From Agromyces flavus (lineage in GTDB: Bacteria; Actinomycetota; Actinomycetes; Actinomycetales; Microbacteriaceae): a stretch of DNA of 64,000 nt. Numbering within the stretch: the first letter of the stretch is position 1; every line of letters begins with the position of its first letter. Below are positions 9,226 to 18,058 of the stretch, in pieces. The notes under the pieces were generated by a model. The model saw only the letters and a list, made by a program, of their open reading frames with translations. It searched no databases and was not told where the DNA came from. The stretch is taken from assembly GCF_900104685.1 (NCBI RefSeq), contig NZ_LT629755.1, positions 1,674,001-1,738,000 on the forward strand. The letters are read 5' to 3'. The position numbers were made by a program, and so were the translations under genes.

Positions 9226-10992
9226 TCAGCGGCCGAGGGCCTGCCGCACTCCCTCGATCGGGACGCTCGAGCGCTCCCCGGACTCGCGGTCCCATACCTC
9301 GACGACGCCGTCGGCGACGCCGCGTCCGGCGATCACGATCTTCGGCACGCCGATGAGCTCGGCATCGGCGAACTTCACGCCGGGTGAGAGCTTGGGCCGG
9401 TCGTCGTAGAGCACCTCGAACCCGGCCGACTCGAGGTCGGCGACCACGCGCTCGGCGGCGTCGAACGCCGCGGCGTCCTTGCCCGTCGCGAGCACGTGCA
9501 CGTCGAACGGCGCGACGGCCGCGGGCCACACGAGGCCCTTGTCGTCGTTGTGCAGTTCGGCGATGATCGCGAGGATGCGCGTGACTCCGATGCCGTACGA
9601 GCCCATCGTCACGGTCGCGAGCTTGCCGTTCTCGTCGAGCACCTTCAGGCCCAGCGCCTCGGCGTACTTGCGGCCGAGCTGGAACACGTGGCCGATCTCC
9701 ATGCCGCGGGCCAGCTCGACGGGTCCCGAGCCATCCGGTGCCGGGTCGCCATCGCGCACGTTCGCGGCCTCGATCGTGCCGTCGGCCGTGAAGTCGCGGC
9801 CCGCGACGAGCCCGAACACGTGCTGCTCGTCGACGTTCGCGCCGGTGATCCACTCGGTGCCATCGACGACGCGCGGGTCGAGGAAGAAGCGGAGGCCCGT
9901 GGAGGACTCGGCGCCGAAGACGGGCCCCTCGGGCGACCAGGGCCCGATGTAGCCCTTCACGAGGCCCGGGTGCTTCGCGAAGTCGGCCTCGGTCGCCGCC
10001 TCGACCTCAGCGGGAGCGAACGCCACCTCGACGCGCTTGGCGTCGATCTCGCGGTCGCCGGGAATGCCGACGACGACGACCTCGCGCGTGTGGTCGGGGT
10101 GCGTGAGCGCGAGCACCACGTTCTTCAGCGTGTCCGCGGCGGTCCAGTCGCGGCCGTCGGGGCGCGGGTACTCGAGGTTCGCGAGGTCGACGAGCGTGGC
10201 GATCGTCGGCGTGTTGGGCGAATCGAGCACCTCGGGTGCCGGCAGTCCGTCGAACGGGATGGGCTCGGGCGCGACGGTCGTGAACGCCTCCACGTTCGCC
10301 GCATAGCCGCCGGCCGAACGGACGAACGTGTCCTCGCCCACCGGGGTGGGGTGCAGGAACTCCTCGGACTTCGAGCCGCCCATCGCACCGGCATCGGCCT
10401 GCACGATCACGTAGTCGAGTCCGAGCCGCTCGAAGATGCGCTCGTACGCCTCGCGCTGCGCCTGGTAGCTGGCGTCGAGTCCGTCGTCGGTGACGTCGAA
10501 CGAGTACGCGTCCTTCATCGTGAACTCGCGCCCACGCAGCAGGCCGGCACGCGGCCGCGCCTCGTCGCGGTACTTGTCCTGGATCTGGTAGATCGTGAGG
10601 GGCAGCTCCTTGTACGACGAGTAGAGGTCCTTCACGAGCAGCGTGAAGACCTCCTCGTGCGTGGGTGCGAGGAGGTAGTCCGCCTCCTTGCGGTCCTTGA
10701 GGCGGAAGAGCGCGTCGCCGTACTCCGTCCAGCGCCCCGTCTGCTCGTACGGCTCGCGCGGCAGGAGCGCCGGGAAGTGCACCTCGTGCGCACCGGCGCG
10801 CTCCATCTCCTCGCGGATGACGCGCTCGATCTTCGCCTTCACGCGCAGGCCGAGCGGCAGCCAGGCGAACACGCCGGGCGCCTGGCGCCGGATGTAGCCG
10901 GCGCGGACGAGCAGCTTGTGGCTCGTGACCTCGGCGTCGGCCGGGTCTTCGCGGAGCGTGCGGAGGAAGAAGTTCGTCAGGCGAGTGGGCAC
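9226..10992 (-). CDS. proS: Prolyl-tRNA synthetase
   Basis: 588 residues, bacterial-type class II ProRS. It charges tRNA-Pro with proline in the cytosol. Class II motif 1 and 2 regions are clear ('[21 protein letters not shown]' within residues 59-79; '[21 protein letters not shown]' within 142-162). An editing (YbaK-like) insertion lies between about 230 and 390. Motif 3 is '[16 protein letters not shown]', followed by the anticodon-binding domain ending '[13 protein letters not shown]'. In actinobacteria it usually sits near ispG and rseP, as here, though now separated by other genes. Its start is close to the divergent RNB-domain gene. Confidence 0.98.
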   Translation of the reverse strand: MPTRLTNFFLRTLREDPADAEVTSHKLLVRAGYIRRQAPGVFAWLPLGLRVKAKIERVIREEMERAGAHEVHFPALLPREPYEQTGRWTEYGDALFRLKDRKEADYLLAPTHEEVFTLLVKDLYSSYKELPLTIYQIQDKYRDEARPRAGLLRGREFTMKDAYSFDVTDDGLDASYQAQREAYERIFERLGLDYVIVQADAGAMGGSKSEEFLHPTPVGEDTFVRSAGGYAANVEAFTTVAPEPIPFDGLPAPEVLDSPNTPTIATLVDLANLEYPRPDGRDWTAADTLKNVVLALTHPDHTREVVVVGIPGDREIDAKRVEVAFAPAEVEAATEADFAKHPGLVKGYIGPWSPEGPVFGAESSTGLRFFLDPRVVDGTEWITGANVDEQHVFGLVAGRDFTADGTIEAANVRDGDPAPDGSGPVELARGMEIGHVFQLGRKYAEALGLKVLDENGKLATVTMGSYGIGVTRILAIIAELHNDDKGLVWPAAVAPFDVHVLATGKDAAAFDAAERVVADLESAGFEVLYDDRPKLSPGVKFADAELIGVPKIVIAGRGVADGVVEVWDRESGERSSVPIEGVRQALGR

Positions 10993-11078
10993 CGGAGAAT
11001 TCTACTGAGATGCGGATGACGCGTCCGCGCGCTCGACGGAAGCCCGCCGCGTCCGGCGGCGCGGGGAACGAGCGCGCC

Positions 11079-11084
11079 TAGGCT
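11079..11084 (+). promoter_or_regulatory. Leaderless -10 box TAGGCT for the RNB gene
   Basis: TAGGCT is followed by exactly 6 bases and then the ATG at 11091, so transcription would begin at or beside the start codon. This is the classic actinobacterial leaderless arrangement. No ribosome-binding site is visible before the ATG. Confidence 0.65.
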
Positions 11085-11090
11085 GGGGCC

Positions 11091-12524
11091 ATGCCCCGAC
11101 GCCGACCGCACGTCGCCGGCTCCGCCGCACAGGGCGAGCTCGCCGCGGCGCTCGCCGAGCTCCGGCAGCAGATGGACCTTCCCGACGGATTCCCCGACGC
11201 CGTGCTCGCCGAGGCGGAGGGCACGACATCCGCGGCACCCCCGCCCTCGGCCGATCGACGGGACCTCGGCTTCGTCACGATCGATCCGGCCGGCTCGCGC
11301 GACCTCGACCAGGCACTCCACCTGGCCCGCCGACCCGGCGGGTACACCGTCGACTACGCGATCGCCGACGTGCCGGGGTTCGTCCGTCCGGACGGCGCGA
11401 TCGACATGGAGGCCCGCGAACGCGGCCAGACGCTCTACGCCGCCGACGGACGCGTGCCGTTGCATCCGCCCGTGCTCGGCGAGGACCGGGCGTCGCTCCT
11501 GCCCGGCGTCGACCGGAGCGCGTACGTGTGGTCGTTCGACCTCGACGAGGCGGGTGCGGTCGCCGCGACCCGCCTCGAGCGCGCGCTGGTCCGTTCGCGC
11601 GAACAGCTCGACTACGTCGAGGCGCAGCGCCGCGTGGACTCGGAGTCCCCGGACGGGTCGCTCGCGCTCCTCCGCGAGATCGGCGAGTTGCGCGCCGAGC
11701 AGGAGCGTGCGCGCGGCGGCGCCAGTCTCAACATCCCCGAGGAGCAGATCGTGCGCACGCCCGCGGGCGGCTACGCGTTGGAACGCCGACGCCTGCTGCC
11801 CGTCGAGGACTGGAACGCGCAACTCTCGCTGATGACCGGCATGGCCGCGGCCGAGCTCATGATCGCGGCGCGCGTGGGCATCCTCCGCACGATGCCGAAG
11901 CCCTCCGATGAGGACGTCGCGTCGTTCCGTCGCCAGGCCGAGGCCCTCGGGCGGCCGTGGCCCGATTCGATCGGCTACGGGGAATACCTGCGCGGGCTGC
12001 CCCGCGACGAACCGGCGTCGCTCGCGATCCTCCAGGCGGCAGGCGGCCTGTTCCGGGGCGCGGGCTATGCGGCGATGGACGGGACCGTGCCGAACGATCC
12101 CGTGCAGTCGGCGCTCGCGGCGCCGTACGCGCACGTCACGGCACCCCTTCGCCGTCTCGTCGACCGGTGGGGCCTCGTGGTCTGCGCGGCCGTCGCCGGC
12201 GGCCATGAGGTGCCCGGGTGGGCGCGCGCATCGCTCGCGCAGCTGCCGTCGCTCATGGGCGCCTCGTCGCAGCGGGCCGCGCAGCTCGACGCCGCTTCGA
12301 TCGCACGGGTCGAGGCGGCGGTGCTCGCCGAGCGCGTCGGCGAGCGGTTCGAGGCGACGGTGCTGCAGCTGCGGAACGGATGGGCGGTCATCCAGCTCAC
12401 CGACCCGGCCGTCACGGCGATGTGCGAGGCGACCGCGGCCGCACGTCCCGGCGCGGTGCTGGCGGTCGTCCTCGAGCGGGCCGACATCCGCACGGGCACG
12501 GTGGAGTTCCGGGCGGCCGCCTGA
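11091..12524 (+). CDS. RNB-domain (RNase II/R-type) exoribonuclease
   Basis: 477 residues, a minimal RNase II-like protein. RNB enzymes degrade RNA processively 3' to 5' with Mg2+ held by clustered aspartates. The conserved 'TIDPAGSRDLDQALHLA' (about residues 63-79) carries the RNB metal-binding Asp cluster; 'PYAHVTAPLRRLVDRWG' (near 345) is the C-terminal RNB motif. Compared with RNase II and RNase R (over 640 residues) the N-terminal cold-shock domains are missing and only a short C-terminal OB-like tail remains. This short form is common in Micrococcales. It is probably transcribed as a leaderless mRNA from TAGGCT at 11079. Confidence 0.92.
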   Translation: MPRRRPHVAGSAAQGELAAALAELRQQMDLPDGFPDAVLAEAEGTTSAAPPPSADRRDLGFVTIDPAGSRDLDQALHLARRPGGYTVDYAIADVPGFVRPDGAIDMEARERGQTLYAADGRVPLHPPVLGEDRASLLPGVDRSAYVWSFDLDEAGAVAATRLERALVRSREQLDYVEAQRRVDSESPDGSLALLREIGELRAEQERARGGASLNIPEEQIVRTPAGGYALERRRLLPVEDWNAQLSLMTGMAAAELMIAARVGILRTMPKPSDEDVASFRRQAEALGRPWPDSIGYGEYLRGLPRDEPASLAILQAAGGLFRGAGYAAMDGTVPNDPVQSALAAPYAHVTAPLRRLVDRWGLVVCAAVAGGHEVPGWARASLAQLPSLMGASSQRAAQLDAASIARVEAAVLAERVGERFEATVLQLRNGWAVIQLTDPAVTAMCEATAAARPGAVLAVVLERADIRTGTVEFRAAA

Positions 12525-12525
12525 A

Positions 12526-12548
12526 GCTCGCCGGCGAACCCGGCGAGC
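12526..12548. terminator. Bidirectional hairpin after the RNB gene
   Basis: Perfect 9-bp inverted repeat with 5-base loop, directly after the RNB stop codon and before the stop of the converging small acidic gene. Confidence 0.6.
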
Positions 12549-12559
12549 CCGGCGAACGG

Positions 12560-12721
12560 TCAGACGTCCTCGTCGTCGTCCTCGTCGTCCTCCATGGCGA
12601 AGTGGTCGACCTCGGCCTCGGCCTCGTCGGCCGCGTCCTCGGTGCCCTCGTGGAGGGTACCCATGCCATCGGGGTATCCGGCCTCGTCGGGATACTCGAA
12701 CTGCGCGCCGTCTCCGTTCAT
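12560..12721 (-). CDS. Small acidic protein of unknown function
   Basis: 53 residues, shorter than common gene-calling limits. An ATG at 12719-12721 is preceded by GAGAGGGG with about 5 bases spacing, a good ribosome-binding site, and the frame ends in TGA at 12560. It begins MNGDGAQFEYPDEAGYPDGM and ends in an almost pure Asp/Glu tail. There are only four basic or near-basic residues (two of them His) and no membrane segment. It lies 71 bases downstream of ispG on the same strand, so it may be co-transcribed with it. No family recognised. Codon use and the ribosome-binding site support it as real. Confidence 0.65.
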   Translation of the reverse strand: MNGDGAQFEYPDEAGYPDGMGTLHEGTEDAADEAEAEVDHFAMEDDEDDDEDV

Positions 12722-12792
12722 CGCGGTCCCCTCTCGCGATCGGATGCCGCGTACGCGGTCATCCCGTACGGCTCACCCTACTCGCGGACGGC

Positions 12793-13944
12793 TCAGGACG
12801 TGACGACCTGCGGCGCGCCGACCGGCGCATCCGCGCCCATCTCGTCGGCGATCCGGTTGGCCTCGGCGATGAGCGTCTCGACGATCTCGGATTCCGGCAC
12901 CGTCTTGATGACCTCGCCCTTGACGAAGATCTGGCCCTTGCCGTTGCCGGATGCCACGCCGAGGTCGGCCTCGCGCGCCTCGCCGGGGCCGTTCACGACG
13001 CAGCCCATCACCGCGACGCGGAGCGGCACGCTCATGCCCTCGAGGCCGTCGGTCACGTCGTTCGCGAGCTTGTACACGTCGACCTGCGCGCGACCGCACG
13101 ACGGGCACGAGACGATCTCGAGCTTGCGCTCGCGCAGGTTCAGCGACTGCAGGATCTGCAGGCCGACCTTGACCTCCTCGACCGGCGGGGCCGACAGCGA
13201 GACGCGGATCGTGTCGCCGATGCCCTCGCCGAGCAGGATGCCGAACGCCGTCGCCGACTTGATCGTGCCCTGGAAGGCCGGGCCCGCCTCGGTCACGCCG
13301 AGGTGGAGCGGCCAGTCGCCGCGCTCGGCGAGCATGCGGTAGGCCTTCACCATCACGATCGGGTCGTTGTGCTTGACCGAGATCTTGAAGTCGTGGAAGT
13401 CGTGCTCCTCGAAGAGGCTCGCCTCCCACACGGCCGACTCGACGAGCGCCTCGGGCGTCGCCTTGCCGTACTTCTCGAGCAGGCGCGGGTCGAGCGATCC
13501 GGCATTCACGCCGATGCGGAGCGAGACGCCTGCGGCCTTCGCGCGCGCGGCGATCTCCCCCACGCGGTCGTCGAACTTCCGGATGTTGCCGGGATTCACG
13601 CGCACCGCGGCGCAGCCCGCGTCGATCGCGGCGAACACGTAGTTCGGCTGGAAGTGGATGTCGGCGATGACCGGGATCTGGCTCTTCTTGGCGATGATCG
13701 GCAGCGCCTCGGCGTCGTCGCGGCTCGGCACCGCGACGCGGACGATGTCGCAGCCCGATGCCGTCAGCTCGGCGATCTGCTGGAGGGTCGCATTGATGTT
13801 GGGCGTGGGGGTCGTGGTCATCGACTGCACGCTGACGGGGGCGTCACCGCCGACGAGCACCTTGCCCACTTTGATCTGACGGGACTTCCGGCGGGGAGCC
13901 AGGACTTCCGGCACCTTGGGCATTCCGAGATTCACTGCAGGCAC
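12793..13944 (-). CDS. ispG: 4-hydroxy-3-methylbut-2-en-1-yl diphosphate synthase (IspG/GcpE)
   Basis: 383 residues. IspG is the [4Fe-4S] enzyme that makes HMBPP from MEcPP in the non-mevalonate isoprenoid pathway. The TIM-barrel start is '[22 protein letters not shown]' split around residues 38-60. The cluster ligands are visible as 'SCPSCGR' and '[10 protein letters not shown]' in the C-terminal third. The preceding pathway enzyme Dxr is encoded in the same window at 35631. In related genomes dxr, rseP and ispG are close together; here about 20 kb separates ispG from rseP. Confidence 0.98.
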   Translation of the reverse strand: MPAVNLGMPKVPEVLAPRRKSRQIKVGKVLVGGDAPVSVQSMTTTPTPNINATLQQIAELTASGCDIVRVAVPSRDDAEALPIIAKKSQIPVIADIHFQPNYVFAAIDAGCAAVRVNPGNIRKFDDRVGEIAARAKAAGVSLRIGVNAGSLDPRLLEKYGKATPEALVESAVWEASLFEEHDFHDFKISVKHNDPIVMVKAYRMLAERGDWPLHLGVTEAGPAFQGTIKSATAFGILLGEGIGDTIRVSLSAPPVEEVKVGLQILQSLNLRERKLEIVSCPSCGRAQVDVYKLANDVTDGLEGMSVPLRVAVMGCVVNGPGEAREADLGVASGNGKGQIFVKGEVIKTVPESEIVETLIAEANRIADEMGADAPVGAPQVVTS

Positions 13945-13999
13945 CGTGCAAGTCTACGGCCGGGCCGCTGGGCGGCTCCTCCATCGAACGGATGGCTCG

Positions 14000-15088
14000 T
14001 CAGCCGTGGCGCGAATCCTCCTCGGCGGCCTCGCGCGCCGCCTCGCCGGCGTGCGCCTCGCGGATCTTCCGACCGAGCTCGATGTCCTCCTTCTCCTTCT
14101 CCTCGGCCTTGTCGATCTTGCGGGTGTCGCGCGGTGGAAGCTGGATCCGCTCCTCGGCCGGGATGCCCGCTTCGAGCTCGCGACCGCGCTCGAGCTCGGC
14201 GTCGAACTCGGCGCCGAAGAGCAGCGCGTTGTTCGCGATCCAGAGCCAGAGCAGGAAGACGATCGCACCGGCGAGCGAGCCGTACGTGCGGTCGTAGTTC
14301 GAGAAGTTCGCCACGTAGAGCGCGAACCCAGCCGACGCGATGACGAGCACGAGGATCGCCACCAGCGCGCCGAGGCTGATCCAGCGGAACTTCGGCTGCT
14401 TGGCGTTGGGGGTCGCGTGGTATAGCAGCGCGATGAGGACGATCACGATGATCGCCAGGAGCGGCCACTTCGCGATCTCCCACACGACGCGGACGGCCTC
14501 GCCCAGTCCGAGCGCCTCGCCGATCGCATCCGTGATCGGCCCGGACACCACCAGGATGACGGCGACGATGGCGACGGCCACGACGGCGGCGACCGTGACG
14601 CCGAGCTGCACGGGTCGCAGCTTCCAGAACGGCCGACCCTCCTCGATCTCGTAGATGCGGTTCATGGCGCGACCGAACGCGCCGACGTAGCCGGACGCCG
14701 ACCACAGCGCGATGACGAGGCCCGTGACGAAGCCGAGGCCCGCCGCCGGGGAGTCGGCGAACCGCTGCAGCGGCTCGCTCAGCACCTGGAGCACCTCGGG
14801 CGGCGCGATGCCCTCGAGCACCCCGAGCAGCGCGTCGATCGCCTTCCCGCCCTGGCCGACGAGCGCGAGCAGGGAGGTCAGGGCGAGCAGGCCCGGGAAG
14901 ATCGCCAGCACGCCGTAGTACGTGAGGGCGGCCGCGCTGTCCTGGCATTCGTCGTCGACGAACTCGCGGAACGTCTTGCGGAGGATGTACTTCCACGACC
15001 GCTTCGAGACCTCGGGCGGCGTGTCGGGCTTGCGCGGATCCTCCGGGTCGGGAGCGACGCGGTCGTCGTGGACGGCGCGATCGGTCAT
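14000..15088 (-). CDS. YihY/BrkB-family inner membrane protein
   Basis: 362 residues from the ATG at 15088, chosen over an ATG 18 codons upstream because GAGGCATC precedes it and the family N-terminus fits. The core 'DDECQDSAAALTYYGVLAIFPGLL' is spread over residues 44-67 and followed by six predicted membrane helices. 'RPVQLGVTVAAVVAVAIVAVI' and 'TYGSLAGAIVFLLWLWIANNA' regions mark the third and last helices. The C-terminal 70 residues are charged and cytosolic. The family was once annotated as ribonuclease BN in error; its real role is unknown, perhaps transport. It lies upstream of ispG on the same strand with a 55-base gap. Confidence 0.9.
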   Translation of the reverse strand: MTDRAVHDDRVAPDPEDPRKPDTPPEVSKRSWKYILRKTFREFVDDECQDSAAALTYYGVLAIFPGLLALTSLLALVGQGGKAIDALLGVLEGIAPPEVLQVLSEPLQRFADSPAAGLGFVTGLVIALWSASGYVGAFGRAMNRIYEIEEGRPFWKLRPVQLGVTVAAVVAVAIVAVILVVSGPITDAIGEALGLGEAVRVVWEIAKWPLLAIIVIVLIALLYHATPNAKQPKFRWISLGALVAILVLVIASAGFALYVANFSNYDRTYGSLAGAIVFLLWLWIANNALLFGAEFDAELERGRELEAGIPAEERIQLPPRDTRKIDKAEEKEKEDIELGRKIREAHAGEAAREAAEEDSRHG

Positions 15089-15319
15089 GATGCCTCCTCG
15101 GCACCCGCCCCCCGGTCGTCTTTCCATCATGCGAACCGTCACCGACGGCCGGGAGGGACTGGCGTCAGCGCCGCATGGCGCCTATCCTGCGTCGGCGTGC
15201 GTGCCGGCGCCCGCGCGAATCACGACGAGAAGGGGCTGGGTCGGACCTCCGGCGTCCCGGCCGCAGTATCCTGTGAATGAGGGAAGGCGGCGCCGAGGGG
15301 CCGGCCGGCCAGCGGCGGA

Positions 15320-15676
15320 ATGGCGCGCATGGTGCGGGAGTCTGCGGAGGCAGTGGTGGTGTTCGACGCCGGCGCGCCGCCGGGTGCGATATTGCAGCAG
15401 GTGCGCCAGCACGCCGTCGTGCTCCAATGGCTTCCGCCCCGGATCGCGATCGTCCGCCTGCGGGCCGGGCTCCCACCCGCCCGGACCGTGGCCGGGACCA
15501 GTTGGTACGACGGCGCCGTACCCGCGTCCGTGGATCTCGCGCCCACGGAGCGGCTCTTCGTCGACGCCTGGCTGTCCCGGCGCGAGACCAAGGACCGGCC
15601 CGCGGATGGCCTGCACTGGGACGCTCCCGGCAAGGAACCCCCCGACTGGCCCGACGAAGCAGCGCATCACCCGTGA
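15320..15676 (+). CDS. Unknown small protein upstream of the metalloprotease-propeller gene
   Basis: 118 residues with a protein-like composition: a first half rich in Val, Ile, Leu and Ala ('EAVVVFDAGAPPGAILQQV', 'VVLQWLPPRIAIVRLRAG') and a polar Asp/Pro-rich tail ending 'PPDWPDEAAHHP'. No family recognised, no signal peptide, no membrane helix. An in-frame ATG 9 bases further in is an alternative start. A TATCCT at 15267 could be its -10 box. It lies 136 bases before the metalloprotease gene on the same strand and may be its partner, for example an inhibitor or recognition subunit; that is speculation. Confidence 0.55.
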   Translation: MARMVRESAEAVVVFDAGAPPGAILQQVRQHAVVLQWLPPRIAIVRLRAGLPPARTVAGTSWYDGAVPASVDLAPTERLFVDAWLSRRETKDRPADGLHWDAPGKEPPDWPDEAAHHP

Positions 15677-15812
15677 CATCCGAACGCCGGCGAACCCTCA
15701 TTCCCGGATCGGTCCGATGCGTCCGAGTGTCCTGAGTTCCCGCACTCCCGTGACGCCGCGGTGACGCATCCGGGTGCAGGCTTCGTGCTGTCCTTTGGGT
15801 GAGGAGAGAGCG

Positions 15813-17993
15813 ATGGCCGGCGATCTGGACGTCATGGAACTCGCGGTCCTGGATGACTTCCCCGGACTGCGGAGTGGGGCGGATCCGACGCCGCCGATCC
15901 ACCAATACGGGCGTGTCCGGATCTCCGCAGTGCCCGAGGGAACCGAGCTTCCGGAGGACGCACTCGCTCCGGACGCGGTCCCGTCGGACCTGACCGAGAC
16001 TGAGCGGCTCGGCCTGGCAGCCCTGGAGCTGCGAGGCTCCGAGGACTTCCGTGCCGCGAAGCAGAACCGGCCGCGGCAGGGCGAGGAATGGGACATGGGC
16101 GGCGGGTGCACCGACATCGTGCCGATGGGCCTCGAGGAGGCGGACGCCCGGGCCTCGGCCTTCGCTGCCGCCCCCACCAGCAGCTACCTCGAGGGGACGG
16201 TGGCAGTGGGAATCGTCATCGTCCAAGGCCCGACGGCGGCGCTCAGGTTCTCCGACGCCGAGGTCCTGAAGGTGGTGGCCGAGGTCCAGAACGGGCTGGG
16301 GTACTTCGCCACGAACAACCCGATCGCCGGCATCACGTTCGCCTACGACATCCAGAACGTCACGCTCGCCACCCCGGCGGATCCCGCCGACCCGGACTTG
16401 GAGGGCCTCTGGCGGAACCCGGCTATGGGAGCGATCGGCTACAGCGCCGATTGGAACGGCGTGGTGACCTACGTGGAGGACCTTCGCACCCGCTTCGGCA
16501 CGCGGTGGACCTACTGCGGCTTCTTCACCAAGTACCCGCTGGGGCATTTCGCCTACGCCTCCATCGGCGGACCGCGGGTCGTCATGGACTACAACAACGA
16601 CGGCTGGGGTCCGGACAACATCGACCGGGTCTTCGCCCACGAGACCGGACACATCTTCGGTTGCCCGGACGAATACGCCGTCAGCGGCTGCAACTGCGGC
16701 GGCAGCTGGGGACGCTACGGAACGGTCAACGGCAACTGCGAGAACTGCTCCGCCGGGGGCGGCGTCGCCTGCCTGATGAAGGGCAACACCTTCACGCTCT
16801 GCGGCTACACCCCGGCGCACCTCGGTTGGTCCCCGCAGCTCCTGGTCCGCAACTACGGCGCGACCGCAGGGGGCTGGCAGGTGGGACGCCATCCGCGCCT
16901 CCTGGCGGACACGACCGCGGACGGCCGGGCGGACATCGTGGGGTTCGGCGATGCAGGCGTGTACGTTTCCCGCGCGCAATCGGACGGCCGCTTCGAAGTA
17001 CCCCATCTCGCGGTGAACGACTTCGGCTACGTCGCCGGCGGTTGGAGGGTGGAGCGGCATCCGCGGTTCCTGGCCGACACGACCGGCGACGGCCGGGCCG
17101 ACATCGTGGGGTTCGGCGACGCGGGCGTGTACGTGTCCCGGGCGCAGCCGGACGGGACGTTCGATGCGCTCCGCCGCGTCGTCGACAACTTCGCGTACGT
17201 GGCGGGCGGCTGGCGGGTGGAGAGCCATCCGCGATTCCTGGCCGACACGACGGGCGACGGCCGGGCCGACATCGTGGGGTTCGGCAACGCCGGGGTGTAC
17301 GTGTCACGGGCACAGGCGAACGGCGGCTACGACGCGCTGAGGCTGGTGGTGGCCGACTTCGGTTACGACGCCGGCGGTTGGCGGGTGGATCGACACCCCC
17401 GGTTCCTGGCGGACACCACAGGCGATGGGCGGGCCGACATCGTCGGCTTCGGCGACGCCGGCGTGTACATCTGCCGGGCGCAGTCCGACGGAAGCTACGA
17501 GGCCCTGCGCCGGGTGGTGGACGACTTCGGCTACGTGGCGGGGGGCTGGCGCGTCGAGAGGCACCCGCGATTCGTCGTCGACCTCACGGGCGACGGCCGG
17601 GCGGACATCCTGGGCTTCGGGGACGCCGGCGTGTACGTGTCGCTCGCCCGGGCGGACGGCAGCTACGGCCCGATGACCCTGGCGTTGGCCGACTTCGGCT
17701 ACGTCGGTGGCGGATGGAGGGTGGAGCGGCATCCGCGGTTCCTCGCCGACACCACGGGCGACGGCCTGCCGGACATCGTGGGGTTCGGCGATGCCGGCGT
17801 CTACGTCTCCAGGAACCTGGGCGGCGGCGCGTTCGAGTCCGCCGGCCTGGTCGACGTCCATTTCGGATATGCGAACACGGCCGGCGGCTGGCGGGTCGAG
17901 CGGCATCCGAGGTTCATGGCCGACGTGACCGGAGGCGGCAGGGCCGACATCGTCGGCTTCGGCGAAGCAGGCGTGTACGTGGCCCGGGCCTAG
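15813..17993 (+). CDS. Metzincin-like zinc metalloprotease fused to a seven-bladed beta-propeller
   Basis: 726 residues from the ATG at 15813, preceded by GAGGAGAG. Residues 1-350 form a protease-like part: HETGHIFGCPD at 276-286 is HExxHxxGxxD, the zinc site of clan MA(M) enzymes with an Asp third ligand, as in snapalysin. A Cys-rich segment ('CNCGGSWG', 'NCENC', 'CLMKGN') follows. Residues 353-726 are seven copies of a 56-residue unit with the FG-GAP/VCBS core 'HPRFLADTTGDGRADIVGFG'. 'PQLLVRNYGATA' just before repeat 1 matches the end strand of a unit, so the ring can close. No signal peptide is visible. The propeller resembles PVL-type fungal lectins (from memory). The upstream small gene may be coupled. 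Confidence 0.8.
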   Translation: MAGDLDVMELAVLDDFPGLRSGADPTPPIHQYGRVRISAVPEGTELPEDALAPDAVPSDLTETERLGLAALELRGSEDFRAAKQNRPRQGEEWDMGGGCTDIVPMGLEEADARASAFAAAPTSSYLEGTVAVGIVIVQGPTAALRFSDAEVLKVVAEVQNGLGYFATNNPIAGITFAYDIQNVTLATPADPADPDLEGLWRNPAMGAIGYSADWNGVVTYVEDLRTRFGTRWTYCGFFTKYPLGHFAYASIGGPRVVMDYNNDGWGPDNIDRVFAHETGHIFGCPDEYAVSGCNCGGSWGRYGTVNGNCENCSAGGGVACLMKGNTFTLCGYTPAHLGWSPQLLVRNYGATAGGWQVGRHPRLLADTTADGRADIVGFGDAGVYVSRAQSDGRFEVPHLAVNDFGYVAGGWRVERHPRFLADTTGDGRADIVGFGDAGVYVSRAQPDGTFDALRRVVDNFAYVAGGWRVESHPRFLADTTGDGRADIVGFGNAGVYVSRAQANGGYDALRLVVADFGYDAGGWRVDRHPRFLADTTGDGRADIVGFGDAGVYICRAQSDGSYEALRRVVDDFGYVAGGWRVERHPRFVVDLTGDGRADILGFGDAGVYVSLARADGSYGPMTLALADFGYVGGGWRVERHPRFLADTTGDGLPDIVGFGDAGVYVSRNLGGGAFESAGLVDVHFGYANTAGGWRVERHPRFMADVTGGGRADIVGFGEAGVYVARA
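16869..17990 (+). repeat. Tandem 168-bp coding repeat, seven copies
   Basis: Seven in-frame units of 168 bp starting at GGC/GGG-Gly-Trp codons (16869, 17037, 17205, then every 168; the last is shifted by 6 bases and truncated). DNA identity between units is high in the 'ACACGACGGGCGACGGC...GACATCGT' core, so unit number could vary by recombination. Each unit encodes one blade of the propeller. Confidence 0.9.
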
Positions 17994-18009
17994 CACCCGC
18001 CCGGGCATG

Positions 18010-18043
18010 GATGCGGGGTACGCCGTCCGGCGCACCCCGCATC
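18010..18043. terminator. Bidirectional terminator between the metalloprotease gene and the hydrolase operon
   Basis: 10-bp perfect arms (18010-18019, 18034-18043) with a further CGCCG/CGGCG stem inside, placed between two converging stop codons. Confidence 0.75.
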
Positions 18044-18058
18044 ACGAAACGATATCGA

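Noticed and set aside
12793-13944. Direct operon of ispG with rseP and dxr
   Set aside because: About 20 kb with several opposite-strand genes and terminators now separates them.
14000-15088. Annotation of the BrkB/YihY protein as ribonuclease BN
   Set aside because: That label was an error for this family; true RNase BN is the unrelated RNase Z-type enzyme.
15277-15735. Alternative plus-strand frame over the 118-residue gene
   Set aside because: Arg/Gly-rich, no hydrophobic pattern; the frame from 15320 is more protein-like.
16869-17990. Regularly spaced repeats resembling a CRISPR array
   Set aside because: Period 168 bp, fully in frame with a protein, and no unique spacers; it is a coding repeat.
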